Positions 1-15,020 are shown, counted from the stretch's first letter. The stretch is DNA of 64,000 nucleotides from Rhabdornis inornatus (GCA_013397075.1 VWZS01003477.1:1736001-1800000); one strand, 5' to 3'. The notes: generated by a model not told the origin, from the sequence alone. A program made the numbers and translations.

Positions 1-3000
1 AGTATTTCTCAGCGCCTACATACAAGACCAAAACCTACTGCTGTTACTGCCAACACAAATGATAAAAGGCAAGTTAGGGAAATCCATTCATGTCATCGCA
101 TGTCCAGTGGCCTTCACTCACTGCTAACAAGCCAAAAATCTATAGGAAGTACATGTACTGCTACTACTGATCAAAGATGTGGAAAGAGGAGGGTATTTTG
201 TTTTAGTCTTGCTAAACCTGAGTTGCCAGATATTTGCAATAAGATGACACTGAAGGAGGCTGAGAGATCAAGACTTGCACTGTCAGATGCATTTGAGTTG
301 CCAACAAGAAGATGGCAATGGGCTTTATGCTATTATTCTGTGTCTTACATGATCATATCTGTTTCTAGTAATCTCCAATTCATCAAGGCTCACTGACTGT
401 TTTGTTGAGGTATAGAAATGAACTGTCCTTGCAGTCCTTTCTCTCCCTGCCCTTATCTTTGGATAATCTCATCTATAAACAAAAACTGAAAACAGCTTGG
501 CCTCTTTCCAGAAACATTTTTAAGAGAGGCATGGCAGAAATGAAACAATATTTCCATGTATACTGCTTATATTGTAAATAGTTTGCATAAAAAAATAAAT
601 CATTGTGAGAAGTCAACCTATTTTTCCACGGAGAAGGAAGTCAGACTGGCTCATTTGCAAAGGAGATTTTACAGCTGATTTGATATAATCTTCATTATCT
701 GTTAAAAAGGAAGACCCAGATCTATTTAAACAAAATCCATACAATATAATCTTGGCTCAGCTAGCCAAAGCACAGGATCTACTCAAACCCCAACTACAGC
801 ACGTACAGGACAAAATAACAATCCATATTCCAAAAGATACCCAGAATATCCTGCAGATACCCATTCTGATTAATTTCAAAGCCTTTCATATTCCTCTTAA
901 GTGTATAAAAGAAAAGAGAGTAATACAAAAGAAATTAATTGAACTATCTGGCATGTTGCTGCATGGAATCAGCAGACAACAAACTCCAAAGAAAAACCTG
1001 GAAGAAAGTTTTACTTGGCACTTGCATTCCTTAACTTAGGAAAATCAGAGAAAGAAAATTCATGGACTCTGCAGCAGCATTTTATTAAGTTAGGAAAATG
1101 ATCAGAAGGTAATTTCAATTTGAAGTTTTCAGATCTTGAGAGAGGAAACAACTGTACTACAGACAAAAATCAGAAAAAAATTTGCATTAAAAAATCTTTT
1201 ATAACATACAGAAGTGTAGAATAAAGCAAAATATTTAAAGTTAGAAAATATCCACATATGATTTCAAAAAAAGGCAAGAATGGGCAGCATGGGATGAATA
1301 ATGAACTTGCTCATCAAAGAAGTTTATGTTTCTGACTTGACAATGCCAGCAATTACTCAGTGTAAACCTAATGAAAACCTTAAAAGTTGCAATGATAAAT
1401 TAAAAAAAACCAACTCCCACATATCATTGATTTTGTGACCTTTTGTCCTATACCAAAGGAGCTTGCCACTGCCTCTTTGCAAAATTCTCCAATTGGTAGT
1501 ACTCACAGAAATATTAGTATCTTTCAACGGTAATGAAACTATTCAAGCTATTATTGAAGTGATGACCTACTTTCTCTTTCCCAAGAACTATAAGCATTTT
1601 TTTAAATCAGTGCTTTTGGAAACACAAACAATCTAGTCTACTAATTTTCCAGAATCAAACTCCGTGATGTTGGTAAACCTCATATACAAAATCCAAGTAT
1701 GTTAAGGGCTGCCAAACCAGGAAGATAAATACTCTGGTGACTACATTTTTGATCTAAAATAACAAAGACATAATTCTATCATTATGAAATTACATCTAAG
1801 AAGCAGACTTCCCAATTAATTTTACCAATTACACTTGTAGGCACCTCAAAATGAGGCCAAAATCTAACTTAAGTTAGCGTCAGAAAGAAACTCCAACAAA
1901 GTACAGTAAATAAAGCAGACTTGAAGTGTATCCTAAAGAAAGTCCGAGCTATGCCAGTCTGAGCTATGATGGCTATTTACATAGTGCATTACAAAAAAAA
2001 AGCAGAATATATGGAGAAACTGCCTGCTAGTTTTAAAGGCACTGAGATACCTAGGTCTCTTTAACACAGAAAGTTTTCACCTAATCTGAAGTTATACACC
2101 TGAAAATACCCACTGAGAATAAAGACTACTACATGATTTTGGGTCGATCTCAATGGAGCATTATAAATAAGAGGGGGTTCAATCTACTTAATAGGTAATT
2201 TTTTTCAAGTATTCCTAATATTTACAAGTAGATTAATTTCTTCAATCTATGACTAAATATTCCTAGATTCACAGAAAACTGAAGTGCTTTCTGTCAAAAA
2301 TTCAACACAATAAAATATATTCAAGTAGTTAATAGAAAAAATAAAACATTGTGTTCTTGATAAGCACACACAAACTTTATGCAAGCATAACTATGAATTC
2401 AGAACCAAACCATTGCAAGTATTGTATCTTTATTCTGCATGTTACATTATTTTCTAATCTTTGAGATACAAATCATTCTTTGTCAGCTAATATTAAAGGT
2501 TTAAAAAATGTATATCTATCAGTCAATGAAAGCAGAAGAAAGATGGCAGAAGGATTATGGCCTTACCCTTCCACTGGCTAATTTTCAAACATATCCAAGT
2601 ACCAATTTAAATTGTAAATATAAACTAGCTGATTAATATGAACAGACAAAAAGATCATGCTTTACAATAAAATGATTTGTTTTTTTAATGTAGTAAGCCT
2701 GGAAAATACCATCTAATCGATTTGGTAACCTATGAAATTTTTAGTGTCATACTTCATTAATTACCTTTCTTAATACATCAGTGAATATTTATATTGATTT
2801 CTTCAGACACAAATAGTTTACTATGATTACTCTAAACTCTAGATTGTAGGTTCCTTTTAGAACTCTTATGTGAGTCACAATAGCATCCCTGTTTTCGAAA
2901 GTTCATTTTCTAATATCACCTCTATGTAGTAATAGTTGCAATGCATTAAGTAACTGACAGAATTATATTCTACTCAACATTCAGCACAGTCCTTCTCCCA

Positions 3001-3139
3001 ACCCCCAGCTGTGCTGCATTATTAATAAAGACATGAAAAAAATCAAGTTTCAGATAAAATCCTTCTAGTATTTCATAGATATGTTAATGAATAATGGCAG
3101 TGGAACCATCTTTGGAAGTTACTCTTCTTCAAGAAAAGA

Positions 3140-3380
3140 TCACAAATCACTTCAGATTTGCCACGCCTTGCAAACAACTTCTAGTGAGGACAATTCCACA
3201 ATCTTCCTAGGAAATTTATTTCAGTTCTCATCCATACTTGCTCTTGGAAGAGGTTCTTTTCTACTAATGTCTACTAAGCTCTAACCTGAATTCTTCCTCC
3301 TGCAACTTAAAAGTCATAATGTCCTGACACATCCTAAACAATGTGGAGAAGCATTTTTTATCATACTTCTACATAACCAA
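3140..3380 (-). mobile_element. ancient, diverged CR1-like LINE relic
   Basis: The plus strand here reads like the reverse complement of an old CR1 3' region. The order is 'attccacaatcttcctaggaa', then 'atttcagttctcatcc', then a 'ctaatgtcta...cctgaattcttcctcctgc' block, which matches the CR1 order of 'small scar, fails to reunite' blocks seen in well-preserved copies. Divergence is high and the ends are uncertain. It could be a CR1 subfamily or a related old LINE. A repeat-library search would settle the subfamily. Confidence 0.5.
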
Positions 3381-4394
3381 AGGAATAAATGTAACTCTCT
3401 CAGCATCATCCTCTCTGATTAAAATAAACCCCAACCTTTTATAAGGTATCTGGGGTCGTGAGAGGGAAGGCGAAGAGAAGGAAGAAATTCTTGTGATTAA
3501 GAAAATTGCCTGTTTTAGTGATGAGTTCTCTTATTTTTGAGAGAAATAAAAGGTAAGGAGTTCAGGAAATTGAGACAAAAATATTCAAAACATTTCTCAT
3601 TTTAACAACCTAACTTATTCATTGTTAGGAAAGCAATACCCAAGGGAATACCCAGCATCTTGCATTATATTGCCTGTATCATTCCATGCAACAGCAGCAC
3701 TATTAGGAAGGAGAGTGAGTTCTCCAGTAAAAGCAACATGCTCAAGTAATTAAACACACGCCACTTCTGATCTACAGTAACAGTTTACACTGACACTAAC
3801 AGGACTTAACAATTTTTGTACACATCATAAGTATTGCCTGTGATGTCTTCCAAAGACGTGAAGATTTCACTTCACAGAAATCATCATTCAAATCTGAGAA
3901 GGATATCTGATCTAATCTGGTTTCTGAATGGATTCTTAAAGCCCTATTTGTCATAGTTCAGTGACTCTCGTTAATAACAGGTTTCTTTTTACAAGTTTTT
4001 ACATTGCTGTTTTGCACAACACAAAGCACACAATTTGTTCAATTGCTATCCTGCACCTAACGAAGCAGTACTGCAAGGAGAAATGTACTGTTCTGAAGGG
4101 CTTGATTTGCCTATGTTAGTTCTACTGGCAGAATACAAACTGAAAACAGAGATTCTGAAGAACAATTTTAAGTATAAGCATGTGAAAAAAAAAAAAAAAG
4201 AAGGCTGTAGAAAAAAAAACTGTGAAGACACCATCTTAAAATAAAGTGCCTTCCAAAAGGTATTTCTGGTTGTAATAAACAAGACCTTAGAGCTGGCCTC
4301 CAATTTGTAGCATGAATTGTGCTAAACACCACATTTCTAGAACACAACTACATGTTAGATACTTCCTAGTAAAGGATATAGTTTGACCCCTATC

Positions 4395-4467
4395 AAAAAG
4401 CAAAAACAAAAACAAACAAACAAACAAAAAAAACCAACCAAAAAACCCCCCAAAAACCAAACAAACC
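4395..4467. repeat. A-rich (CAAA)n-type simple repeat
   Basis: A run of caaaa/acaaac units passes into accaacc and a short C run. It is low complexity. The open frames across it on the minus strand (phenylalanine- and leucine-rich) are artefacts of composition. Confidence 0.85.
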
Positions 4468-7400
4468 AGCAAATATTGCATCTGTATCTGTCAGTAGCCA
4501 TTTTCTCCTTTTCATGTGTCAAACTACACCCTACAGATATACCTTTATTAAACTAATGACACGGCTGTGTTCACAACCATGAGATGAAGAGACAGATGCA
4601 GATTACTGGACTCAAGCTCTCCCAGCAGACAGCCTCATGCATCAAAGTCACAAACAGTAGTAAAACTTAGCTGATGTCCTATCAGAAGAAAAAGCCACCC
4701 CCTTTAAAACTCTGCTGTCATCAAATAAGAAAAAAGTTTTGTTTGTGGATGAATTTTTGCTTAAAGAAAATTCCAGAATTCCAGTGGAACCCGCCAATAC
4801 AAGAATCCATTGCATACAGCTACCTAAACAAGACATAGTCCTCATTCATGCTGAAATCCCTTCAGTGTCCTGTGGGTTCTTGCTTTTAATAAGGGCAATC
4901 AGTGGCAAAATATTATGCATGAAGGGTCAGTAGTTCTGAAACGCATTCACTCCCATTGCTCAGAAAGACAGCTGGACATAGTGACCCTCAGAACAAAGTT
5001 CATCTTTTTTCCCAGGCTTTGTGCAAGAAAAATAAACTCAAAATGGCAGGGAGCCTTGATAACTAGCTGAGGAAGCAGCCAGTGCCAATCTTACTGCAAA
5101 AAACCCTACCCAAAGTCATAGCAGAATAATAAATAACAACAAACACCAAAGCAAAAGTAGTTTTGCTTCTCCATCCTGACAGCTGTTTAGTATTAACTAG
5201 GTTTTGTGTCTGCTGATCAACAGCTGAGAAAAATCTCTACTGGAGGAAAAATTTTCATCCAGCATGTCTGTGACATGCACACATCTCTGAGTTGCCTGTA
5301 GTCTGATCAACACCTGATCCTCTTACAACTACTACTTATAGTTAAACACTACTTTGATGTATTTATTATTTTTTCATCCATACTAGAGCAATGCTGTCAC
5401 TGGAGAACCAAGCTGATCTCCTCAGTTCCCTCCATTGGTAAATGAACTCTAGTCCACTTCAGTCAACACAAGCTTTCAAAAGGCAGAGTCATCTTACAAA
5501 CTGAAAATAAATTTAGCACTATGATGTATGACCAAAGCTGAAGCAGTAAGTTTTCTGCACCTTCAAAACAAACAAACAAAGAAGATTAATATTTAATTCT
5601 GATCTATAAAAAGCACAAATGAAAACTGATTGTCAGAATCAGAACACAAGAATTATGTTAGAAGTAATGACAAAAAATTATAGCAAACAAGAAGGTTCTG
5701 AAGCACTACAATATGAAAATCAAAACCAGTCAATATAGGGCTGATGTGTCTAATTATCAAACTATCTGCATTACATTACCTTGCCAAGAATAGTGTCTTA
5801 AGCACATAAAATGGTCACAAAATGAAAAGTGTATATGCGAAAAACCATTAAGTCATGGACTTCGCTAACCTACATTTGCTACGAATTCCATGTCAATCAA
5901 AACCTAGGCAGTTTCACTGGTCACTTCGGTACACCATGTTTCACTACTGACGTGTGCTTAAATCAAACAGCTGCACTTTTGCAACCTGCTTAGAACTTTG
6001 ACTGAAAAGCAGTATTAGTATTTAGGGTTACAAAGTGGGGTTTATATTTTTATTCCTACACAAGCAGCATTTAGCCATACTTGATCAAATATTCTGTACA
6101 ATGCATTGGTACCACATTAGAAACAGGTGATGCATCAAGCCACCTTGTTTCATACAGCAGAGCAGTAGCTTCCTGTCCAGAAAACCCAATTCTATTCATT
6201 CACAAATATACTCTGTTGCCTGCAAAGAGCATCTCCAAACCTCTCCCAGTTTCTTCCAGTAACTACACTGTGAGAACTACGAAAGATAACAGTGGCAAGT
6301 AAGTGCCATCTGAACAGCCAAATGCCTCCAAACTACAAAGCACAGCAACTCTTCTTTTCTAGTACTCTCATTATCTATAGTGTTTCCCTCCTCACTTAGA
6401 GAGGCACCGAAAAAAAGGAACTTTGACTTATTTGAAGGACTTGCAAAAATGAGGTAAAAAGATGCAAGACTACAACATCACTACAAAATTAATGAAGCCC
6501 TTTCCTTTACCTTTCCCATCACTGAAACAAGTTCAAACACTGTCTTGAGCAGAAGAGGCAGTGCTGCCCCTTTTATGGCTCTCTGAAAAGACCCAGAGGA
6601 AGAAGCATCAACCCACAGAACACAACAGTGAAGAGCAAGCCAATGCAAGGTGTTAGTACTACAACAGAAGACATGAAGGGAAGATAATGATTTGGGAGGG
6701 AGTACGTGGAAAAGAACAGAAATAGTGCCTGTTTGGGAACTTACTGGTCTAATAATTACACACAGAAAAGCTATTCTAAAACAAACTGCAAGATTGCTAC
6801 ATTCAAGACTGCCAAAATGAAATAAAATGCTAGTATGCCTGTAAAAGTTAAATTTGATACTCTTCTGCCAGGCTCCCCTTCCTCTGCCATATGCCTTTTA
6901 GGTTTAAGACCTTCACCTCAAATGCCCCCAGAGAATCCTGCTTCCCTCACAGCTTTAGGTAGGCAGGACTGTTCTGGAGATGACCTGGAGTATATGCAAA
7001 GATGACTTCTACATAGTAACACTATACAGAACTCAAGATTGCAGAAACTGGGAGACAAATGGTGAATGAAGCAATTTAAAGAGTTTCTTCATATTAGCTG
7101 CCTACATCCACAGCTGAAAGCAGCCCTGCAGAGCTTAATTCCCAAAACCAGCTGTGCTACCAAACTCATAGTTAGGCTGGCATTGCTCAAAAACGTAATT
7201 TCAGTGAATGGGTTCTGCCTTGCCCTTAGGGAGGCATGTCCAGCATAGGCACAGGTATCAGATTTTACTTGTTAAAATTCAAGTTCTTGGCAAATGTCAG
7301 GACTTTTATGAAGACAACACAACACACGTCTTTGAGAGACCGCCACACTTGCAGACTCCTGCCTGTGTATAACCAAGAGCTGGAATACCCCACTACCTCT

Positions 7401-10400
7401 TCTATATGTAACCTGCAAGCAAGTCTCCCAGGTCTTTCTCTCACCATTATCGTACTGGAAGTCAAAAAAAGAACAGCGCTGCTCAGAGCTACAGAGCTTC
7501 CCTGTCATAAATGACTAGCACAGGAGAAACCAAGAACAGCAAAAAAAGGGAGAAGTATTTCTGGACTGAAAAAAAACCCAAAACCCCACAAAACTAACTT
7601 GAAACCTTAAAGCACCACCGGTGTACACAACTGTCCATTACAGCTCTCTTTCCTGACCCCCTCTGAAAACAAATACATAAATAACCAAACTCCAAAGGAG
7701 TCAAACGACAAATTTCTATGCCCCATGCTGTCATTCCCAGCATCCTTAACTCAACACTGATGAAGCAGGACTGCCAGTGTTTCATCACAAGTCGTCAACA
7801 TTTTCTATCTATTTGATTTTTCATATGCTAATTTCTTATTTTCAGGCTCTGAAGTAAGAGGGATGTTGATAGGACACAACATGCAGATGCAACTTAAGAG
7901 TACAGTCCAACTATGTCTACAATACTGGACGCAGTAACAACTGAAAAATCCAGCATATGTATCCAAAGTTGTTACTGCCTTACCTATAGGTACTAAATAT
8001 GGAAACAAAACAACTTTCCCCTCAAGTAAATGAAATTTATTTCCAGAAGCAAATACTACAGCAGTTCAGTTCTTCTCCACTCCTTGCTCCCCCTCAACCC
8101 CCAACTCTTCTGCATGTATTGAATAACCTTCAAAAACTGTTCATCATTTCATCAGAATATGAGGACCAGTATAGCTGGCCTAGGGCTGCACTCATTCTGA
8201 GTGAATAACAGAACTATGCAACTCTCATCTGTAGAGATCAACTTCGGCAACAAATTATATGCTCCCTAAATCTTTGACCTTTACTGTGCAGTCAGAAATA
8301 ATACTTGTAATAAAGCTAAAATTAAAATATTACTATATGAGACAGTATTATTTCAATAAAATATCACTTCTTTTGGATTGAACTAAGCAACAAACTTTTG
8401 ATCTCCTTTCGCAAATGGCATTTCTTTGTTGCAACAGCAAGAACTAGTGCCAACAACTGTTTATAAAAGTTTCAGAACAGAAAATAAACTTACTTTCACC
8501 AAGAACAGTCAACCACTGGGTAACTGCACCTTCAGACTGTCATTTAGCAACTTGAACTGCTGGTTAAAGTTTTCTAGGATGCAATAATAGAAAGGTATGT
8601 GCATTGGGAAGGGCGTGTTTACCTTTCAGTTGAGCTGGGTATCAGCCCGTAACAGTTTCACTTACTGGGACTCAAGTATGTCAGTTGTTTTTCACACATC
8701 AGACTGTTTGGATTTTCACATTCATAGTCAATTGCCTGTTTCCAAAACTCTTTGAGTATAAGCTGAGTAAAAAAGCAAAATTATTTTACTCCACCCAGTC
8801 CTTAAACGCCTTCCTCTGCAATGTCCCTCTGCCTTCCAGCCTACTACTTTTGATATACTCAAGTACTGGAAATGAGATTCCAGCTTTCAGAGGCTAGTAT
8901 TAAAAAACAATGTACAGTGTAGCTTGATCCTAAAAGAGCCTGTGAGGAAAAAACCCCATATTCTCCTCTAAAGATGAACACTGATCTCATCAGTGATGAG
9001 AAGTCTTAAAGCCTCCACACCTCAAGGTGAAGAGAGCCTTCTGAGCTTTGCCTTGTGAATGATTACCCTTTCAAGGTCTTATATTGAATGACATTAATCT
9101 CTGTAAGATTTCAGTCCAACTTCTTCCTCGTCTGCTGCTCTATAGACAACTCCTTCTGCTCTAATTAGCTTTAGAAGTCTTATTTAACAAAATCATTTTA
9201 AAGGCCATTTTTTATTCGCACTGTGAATAGAGAATGAATAGTCTCTTGCATGCAGGCTATTCAGATTTCCATTAACTGCTTTATCATCCTTCCTTCAATC
9301 TCCTAAACTGAAAGTTTCAACACTTACAATAGTAAACAAAACCAACAGAACAAAAACCCCACCCAAGCAGGCGACTAAATGGGACTGTGAAGAAACACAC
9401 CATTTCCTTATGTTGTTTGCTATCTCAGCTGAAGCTGGGAGAGACAGCAAGGATTGACAATACTTCCTTCCTGGTTCAATTTAGCGTATTTTGAGCTAAC
9501 TCAGCTGTTTTTATAAAGACTAAAGTCAAGAAGCATTCATGGAGCTTTCCATAGGCTCTGCTATCAAATGCAATACAATACATTAGCTCTGCAGTCTGGA
9601 AATGGGAAACACAAACTACCCAAGAAATGATGCAGGAAGAAATACTGCTTCAGTTGCTGCTCCTGTGTTGTGTTACAAATTCGATGTCTTTAAAAAAAAA
9701 ATCAGAAAATCCCTAAGACATGAACAACTAAGGGGTGCTACTCGAAAGATGCTGCAGTTCAAGTTCTACAAACTACAACCTTCAGAAATAAAGTATGGTT
9801 AAAAGTCAGAACTCTGTAGATTTCCACTAAGCAACTAAGATGTTCTCCTCCCCCCTCACAGATGCCAAAGAGCCAAGACTGCTTAACAAGTTTCCTAAAG
9901 CTGCAATACGGTTCTAAATCACAGCAATGATGATCTGACAACTGCCTCCCTCCCACTAGTAATAACATTTTTTCTGAATTTATAGGGATTCAGCTCAGTG
10001 ATCTGAAGCAGGAGAAAGTTTTTCTTTGTGTGGGCAGAAGGGAAGGATAGGCCTCGTGCAGGAAGGGAACTCCCTGAAGTGGCTCACCGCGGGGTGGGGA
10101 TAACAGCAGAGCAAGACAAAAGAAGTGACATCTGAGGACTGGAGAAGGGAAGAGGTGGGTCCATCCTTTTCAGTACTCTACAGCTATCAGATTCATCTTC
10201 CTGCAATGCAGACTTGTAATCAGAAAGGAAACTGGGATGCTCCCATAAAACACTCTGAAATTTTGTTTGAATTCTTGAGCAGAATGCCAACATCTGGCCT
10301 CTCAAACAAAGCAGGCAGGTCTACAGACATGAAGTTCACTCTAAAAAAACAATGCTTTGGATGTTGGTATGGGAAGATGTCCCCATTGGCTTTCAGCAGC

Positions 10401-11540
10401 CTTGGAGAAACTTAATTCTGATAGCTGCTATGGGACATAGAGATTCTTACATATATTTTGCTTCAGTATAATACACTATGTATCATTTAAGCTTTTTTTA
10501 AAAATTACTTTATTTCCAGTTTTTAATCCAGAACGGGACACCTGCCTTGCTGGAATTATTTACACATTTAATTTTTTTAAGCAAATCACCCTTTAAAGGG
10601 AGCTTGGACTAATCTGACATATCTAGGGTGTTTTCCATTCCCCAAAGATAACTAATCCAGCTTTAGCAGCTTTTCAGATGAGCCATTTCGTTCATATCTA
10701 GGAGTTCAGAAGCTGTAACACACTATCATTTAAGGTACAGAAGCTGATCTGAAATTGGTTTTGTCAAGTAGCAGGCTCAAGGAGGAAGCTGAACCTGCAG
10801 GACTCAAAGGACTTTTTGGCCTGACTCAAGCACTAGGAGACACCTCATGATTTCACATATCTGCATAATGATATAGGCAAACAATGCAGATGACAGGAAA
10901 AAAAATGATACACTTATTTTTTTGTGACTATGGAAAGGGAAAAATTAAGTCTTTCAACTTCACTTTACTGCCTTCATATCCCTTCTATGGCAACAGTGAT
11001 CTAAGCCTATCAAAATGAACAAGTGTCTAGCGGTATTGATGGAAGGAGAGAAAAGTTTACAAAAGCAAGACAAAGACAACATGATGAACATATAACACTG
11101 GTGGAACAACTGTATACAGAGACATTATTTTGCATGAAATTTACTAAAACTTAATGCTGCTATTTACAAGAAAAGAAAATAGTAACTGTAATTCAGCAAA
11201 AGCCAGATGAATAGTAGAGGGCAAAGCTTGGTAAGGAACAGCAGAAAAGAACAGGAAAGGAACCTCCAAAAACTGCTGGAAAAAGCACTTTGAACTGAGA
11301 AAGCCACATTCAAATGTGAGAAAATAGAAGGGTCAGAAAGAACAGCTATGACTTTCACTCAGAAATTTTAAGTTTTGTTAGACTGAGACCTTTAGGTTCA
11401 TAGTTTACAACCAGATAAAACTGAAGTTCTTATAAAGTATGCAGGTGATAAATCAGTCATCAAAACAAGATTAAAATTATCTTGCTAGATTAAAAATATC
11501 TTGCTTTGCTGTGCTGTGGTAAGTTCTCTGATTTTCACAG

Positions 11541-11710
11541 ACATCACAAAGCAGCTGAGGTAGGACAGGACCTCTGAAAATCTGGTCTAACTTCTCCAGA
11601 TCAAAGCAGGGTTAGCTAGAGGAGAGTGCTCAGGTCTGCATTTGGTTGGTTTTCAGAATATCCATAGTCTCACTGGGCAACTTATGCCCATGTCAAATCA
11701 TCCTCACAGC
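11541..11710 (-). mobile_element. CR1 LINE 3' fragment, minus orientation
   Basis: Plus-strand reading gives the reverse complement of a CR1 3' end: an 'atcacaaagcagctgaggt' start, then 'ggacctctgaaaatctgg', a 'caaagcagggttagctagag' block, and a 'cagaatatccatagtctcac' block ending in 'catcctcacagc'. These blocks follow CR1 order. The copy is 5'-truncated, as is usual for CR1, and is followed directly by a long A/C-rich tract. Confidence 0.8.
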
Positions 11711-11925
11711 AAAAAAAAAAACCCAAATATCAAAACAAACAGGCAAGCAGACAAAAAAAAACAAAAACAAAAAAACCAACAACAACAAAAACAAACAAAC
11801 AAAAAAACAAACAAAAAACAAACAAACAAAAAAACAAACAAACAAAAAAACCCCAAAACCAAAACCAAACAAAAAGAAAAACCACACAAAAAAAACCACA
11901 CACACCAAAACAACCCCCCCCCCCC
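11711..11925. repeat. long (CAAA)n / A+C low-complexity tract ending in poly-C
   Basis: About 215 bases contain almost only A and C on the plus strand, mainly caaa, acaaac and aaaac units, with a 13-base C run at the right end. Long overlapping frames (Lys/Gln/Asn/Thr-rich on plus, Phe/Cys/Val-rich on minus) are artefacts. In the ZDHHC14 pre-mRNA it would be a G/U-rich stretch of the intron. Confidence 0.9.
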
Positions 11926-14900
11926 TTCTTTCCTCTGCTTCAGTGGTAATTTATTTTGTGTCTTGTCATTGAACACAACTGAGAAGGGTCCAAAGCTCTT
12001 CTTTTTCATTCCCTCTCCCCAGTCAAGTACTTACTAAATAGGATTCCTCCACGAGCTTTCTCTTCTCCAAACTAATGCAACGAAGCAAATCAGAAGCAAA
12101 TACGCTTTTTTAACAGCACACTCCAATCTTTGGTATCACACCATGCAGCATACTCCATGAACCCATCTACTCTGACTAATGATAGAGCTTACTTGCTGCT
12201 CCCACACCAGTGCCTCTCAGCCCTGGAAAGAGTTCAAATCATGTTAAATAATAAAAGTATCTTAAAAATTGTATTTTTTCCTCGTATAGAAGCATTATGA
12301 GCTTCAGCTCTAAGGAAACCACACTCACAAGAAGTAAGTTTATTAGTGAGTTGCAATGCTGATGAGAGACAAGTCACAGCTCTTCTAGCTTTTACTTTGC
12401 TTCATAGTACTTTTAACTGCTCTACACCGTTCCAAGTAAGGAACAATTATAACTCTTCCATATACTAACTGAACACTAGAAAACCCTTTTTGCTAGTAAA
12501 AGTGTTTACTAAGAAACATGCATAGATGTGCCATGAAAACCCACATCATGTGCACAAACAAACATGCCAGCAAAATTTAAGTACAGTTTGCTCTGACACT
12601 TGCTTCTCTGCTGGAATCATGGCACTCGTAACCAGTGGGGTATCTCACAAGTAATGAACAGGCAAGTTCCTGATATACAGACAGCGATACACAGTTCAAA
12701 AAAGAGGGGATTCAAAATTTCTCAAAATCAGAGAACTTTTGTATTGGTACTCCTTTTGCAAGGTGGAGGGAAGAAGCAGCTTGCTATTGCTGACCATGTT
12801 TTTAATCTACATTCATTCTATAATTTGTATTATGATGAATATTTATGCTAAAATACTAACAAATTCTAATATATCTGTCCCTTTCTCTTAAGGGCTGATA
12901 TATATTGATCATATGTACAAGAAATGTATACTAAAGCCTTCAAACTAATTTCACAGATTAACTTCATTCAACGCAGACAGCATGAAAATGCTATCTTGCA
13001 TTTAAACTGTAACACAAAATTCACAAACTTCAGATTTTATGTACATCAGCTTCTGAATTCAGGCTCTCTGTTTTCAATTTGATTTTCAGTATTCTATTTG
13101 ATTAGTTTCATAATTTTTTAAAATAAGAGTAAAAATTATAGAAGCAGCTGAACTAACTGCATATTTACCGCAACAAATGCACACTGCCAGTATTTATCAC
13201 AGTAAGCAACTTCAGGGGAGAGCAGGGGTGGAAAAACAAAACAAAACCAGCTCTGATCTCATTAGCCAAGCTCATTATGTAAGATCTTATTAGGCTCCAT
13301 CCCACAATAATGTGAATAAACCCTATGGACGCTGATGAAATGCAAGTGATCATATACAGAATTGTATAATCATATATAATCATACAGCACTACAGCACAC
13401 TGTCAACTTAGTAGCTGAAGTGGTTGAGTTGAAGACCCATTTGGGTAAGAGCTCCATTGATGCACACTGCAGAAAGCCCCCTTTGCCTATTCACTGCAGT
13501 ATGAACAGGAGCTCAAACATAAACAGAAACAACAGAGTAAGGGACAGGGCGTGTGTTGCCCAAAACTGAAACTTCTAAACAACTTCAGCATCCTTCCATA
13601 AGTATGTTTTATGTTAGTATCAGTTAGTACTCCTGCAACATGAGAAATATAAACAGAATTTTATTTACGGCTATTAAATAAAGGCTTCATCTTGATTTCT
13701 CAATTTGTCTCTTTCTCTGATTCGTAAAAAATTAACCCACTTCACAGTTTTGTATTAAGTTCTGAAAAACAAATGGGCTGTAATTATATGAAGTTTAATA
13801 AACTTTTAGTAGTTCCAGCTGACCTCAGGGGATTTTCCCCCCTTTCTCCATCAGCTTTGTCACATGACAGATGAACTGCCCTGCTATGTGCAAATCTTTA
13901 CTGGCAGCCTGGACCTGAAGTCATCATCAGCTACTACAGCCTCACTTGCAAGAACCACCTGTAAGGGTAAGAAAAATTTCCTAGATAAAGCTGTTCAACT
14001 TTTTAAGCAATTTTTCAAAATGTTCCAGAATTTTAAGCTAGTGTTGTAGGGTTTTTTGACTGGGCCATTTTGAAACAAGCATGCAGCTTAGAAAGTTAAA
14101 AATATTCTCAGATTTCTCCTCTTCTGCAGCAATTTTCACTTTCTCATTATTTAGTTTGTGTTTGAGTGCTGCAGTCAACAGTTCAGTGCTGCACTAGAAT
14201 GGAGACACTATTTCCCTTAGAAACTTTATTTTGCTGGGGTTTTTAACTACTCAAAAAGTAAAACTTAGGTGTTAAAACCTACAAAAAAAACCCAGATATT
14301 TTTAATACAGTATTTTGCCAGCCCTCCCCCTGCCCACACCCAGAAGATAATCTTTTGGTCATCCAGATCCACTGAGATACTTTGTTTTGTATGAAATGCC
14401 ATTTACAAAATAATAATGCAATGACATAGTGACAGCTATGACAGAAATTAAATAATGCAGCAACAAAGGTATTATTTGCATAATTAGTCAAATTTTCAAC
14501 ATGAATGAAAAGAATACTTTACATGAACCTAAACATGTAACATGATTCCTGAGAAACTATGGGAAAACACCTGAAAAAGACCATCTTTCATTTAAAATAC
14601 AAATGAAAATTTCTGCAGAGTTGATCTGAGAAGACTTCCAGACAGCCACACGACAATACCAGTCTTCCAAGAACAGATGGAGATGTCATGAGTGTAAATT
14701 TATTTAACATGACTACACTAGTCTCCAAAAGATACATCTTATACCTTTAACATACATTCATTCAGACAAACAGCACCTACTCAGGGAAGGACAAAATATA
14801 ACAGGCATAATATGCAGATATCAACAATAGAAATCTCAAACTTTGGAGTGATAAATTAAGATAGATTTTATCAAACAACTGTCACAAGATTACAAGTCAA

Positions 14901-14966
14901 AACTCATACTCTGGAGATTCAATATGTAGAGAAGTATTAGCTATCAGCATTTGTAAACATTTGAAG

Positions 14967-15020
14967 ATACATACATACGTACACACACATATATATATAT
15001 TTTTATATGTATATATAAAA
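14967..15020. repeat. compound (CATA)n/(AC)n/(AT)n microsatellite
   Basis: Units run from atac/catac through acacacac to a pure AT run, then ttttatatgtatatat. It is a typical compound microsatellite, likely polymorphic in length. Confidence 0.85.

Noticed and set aside
11642..12037. 131- and 108-codon frames over the (CAAA)n tract
   Set aside because: The Lys/Gln/Asn/Thr repeats are a direct translation of a simple repeat.
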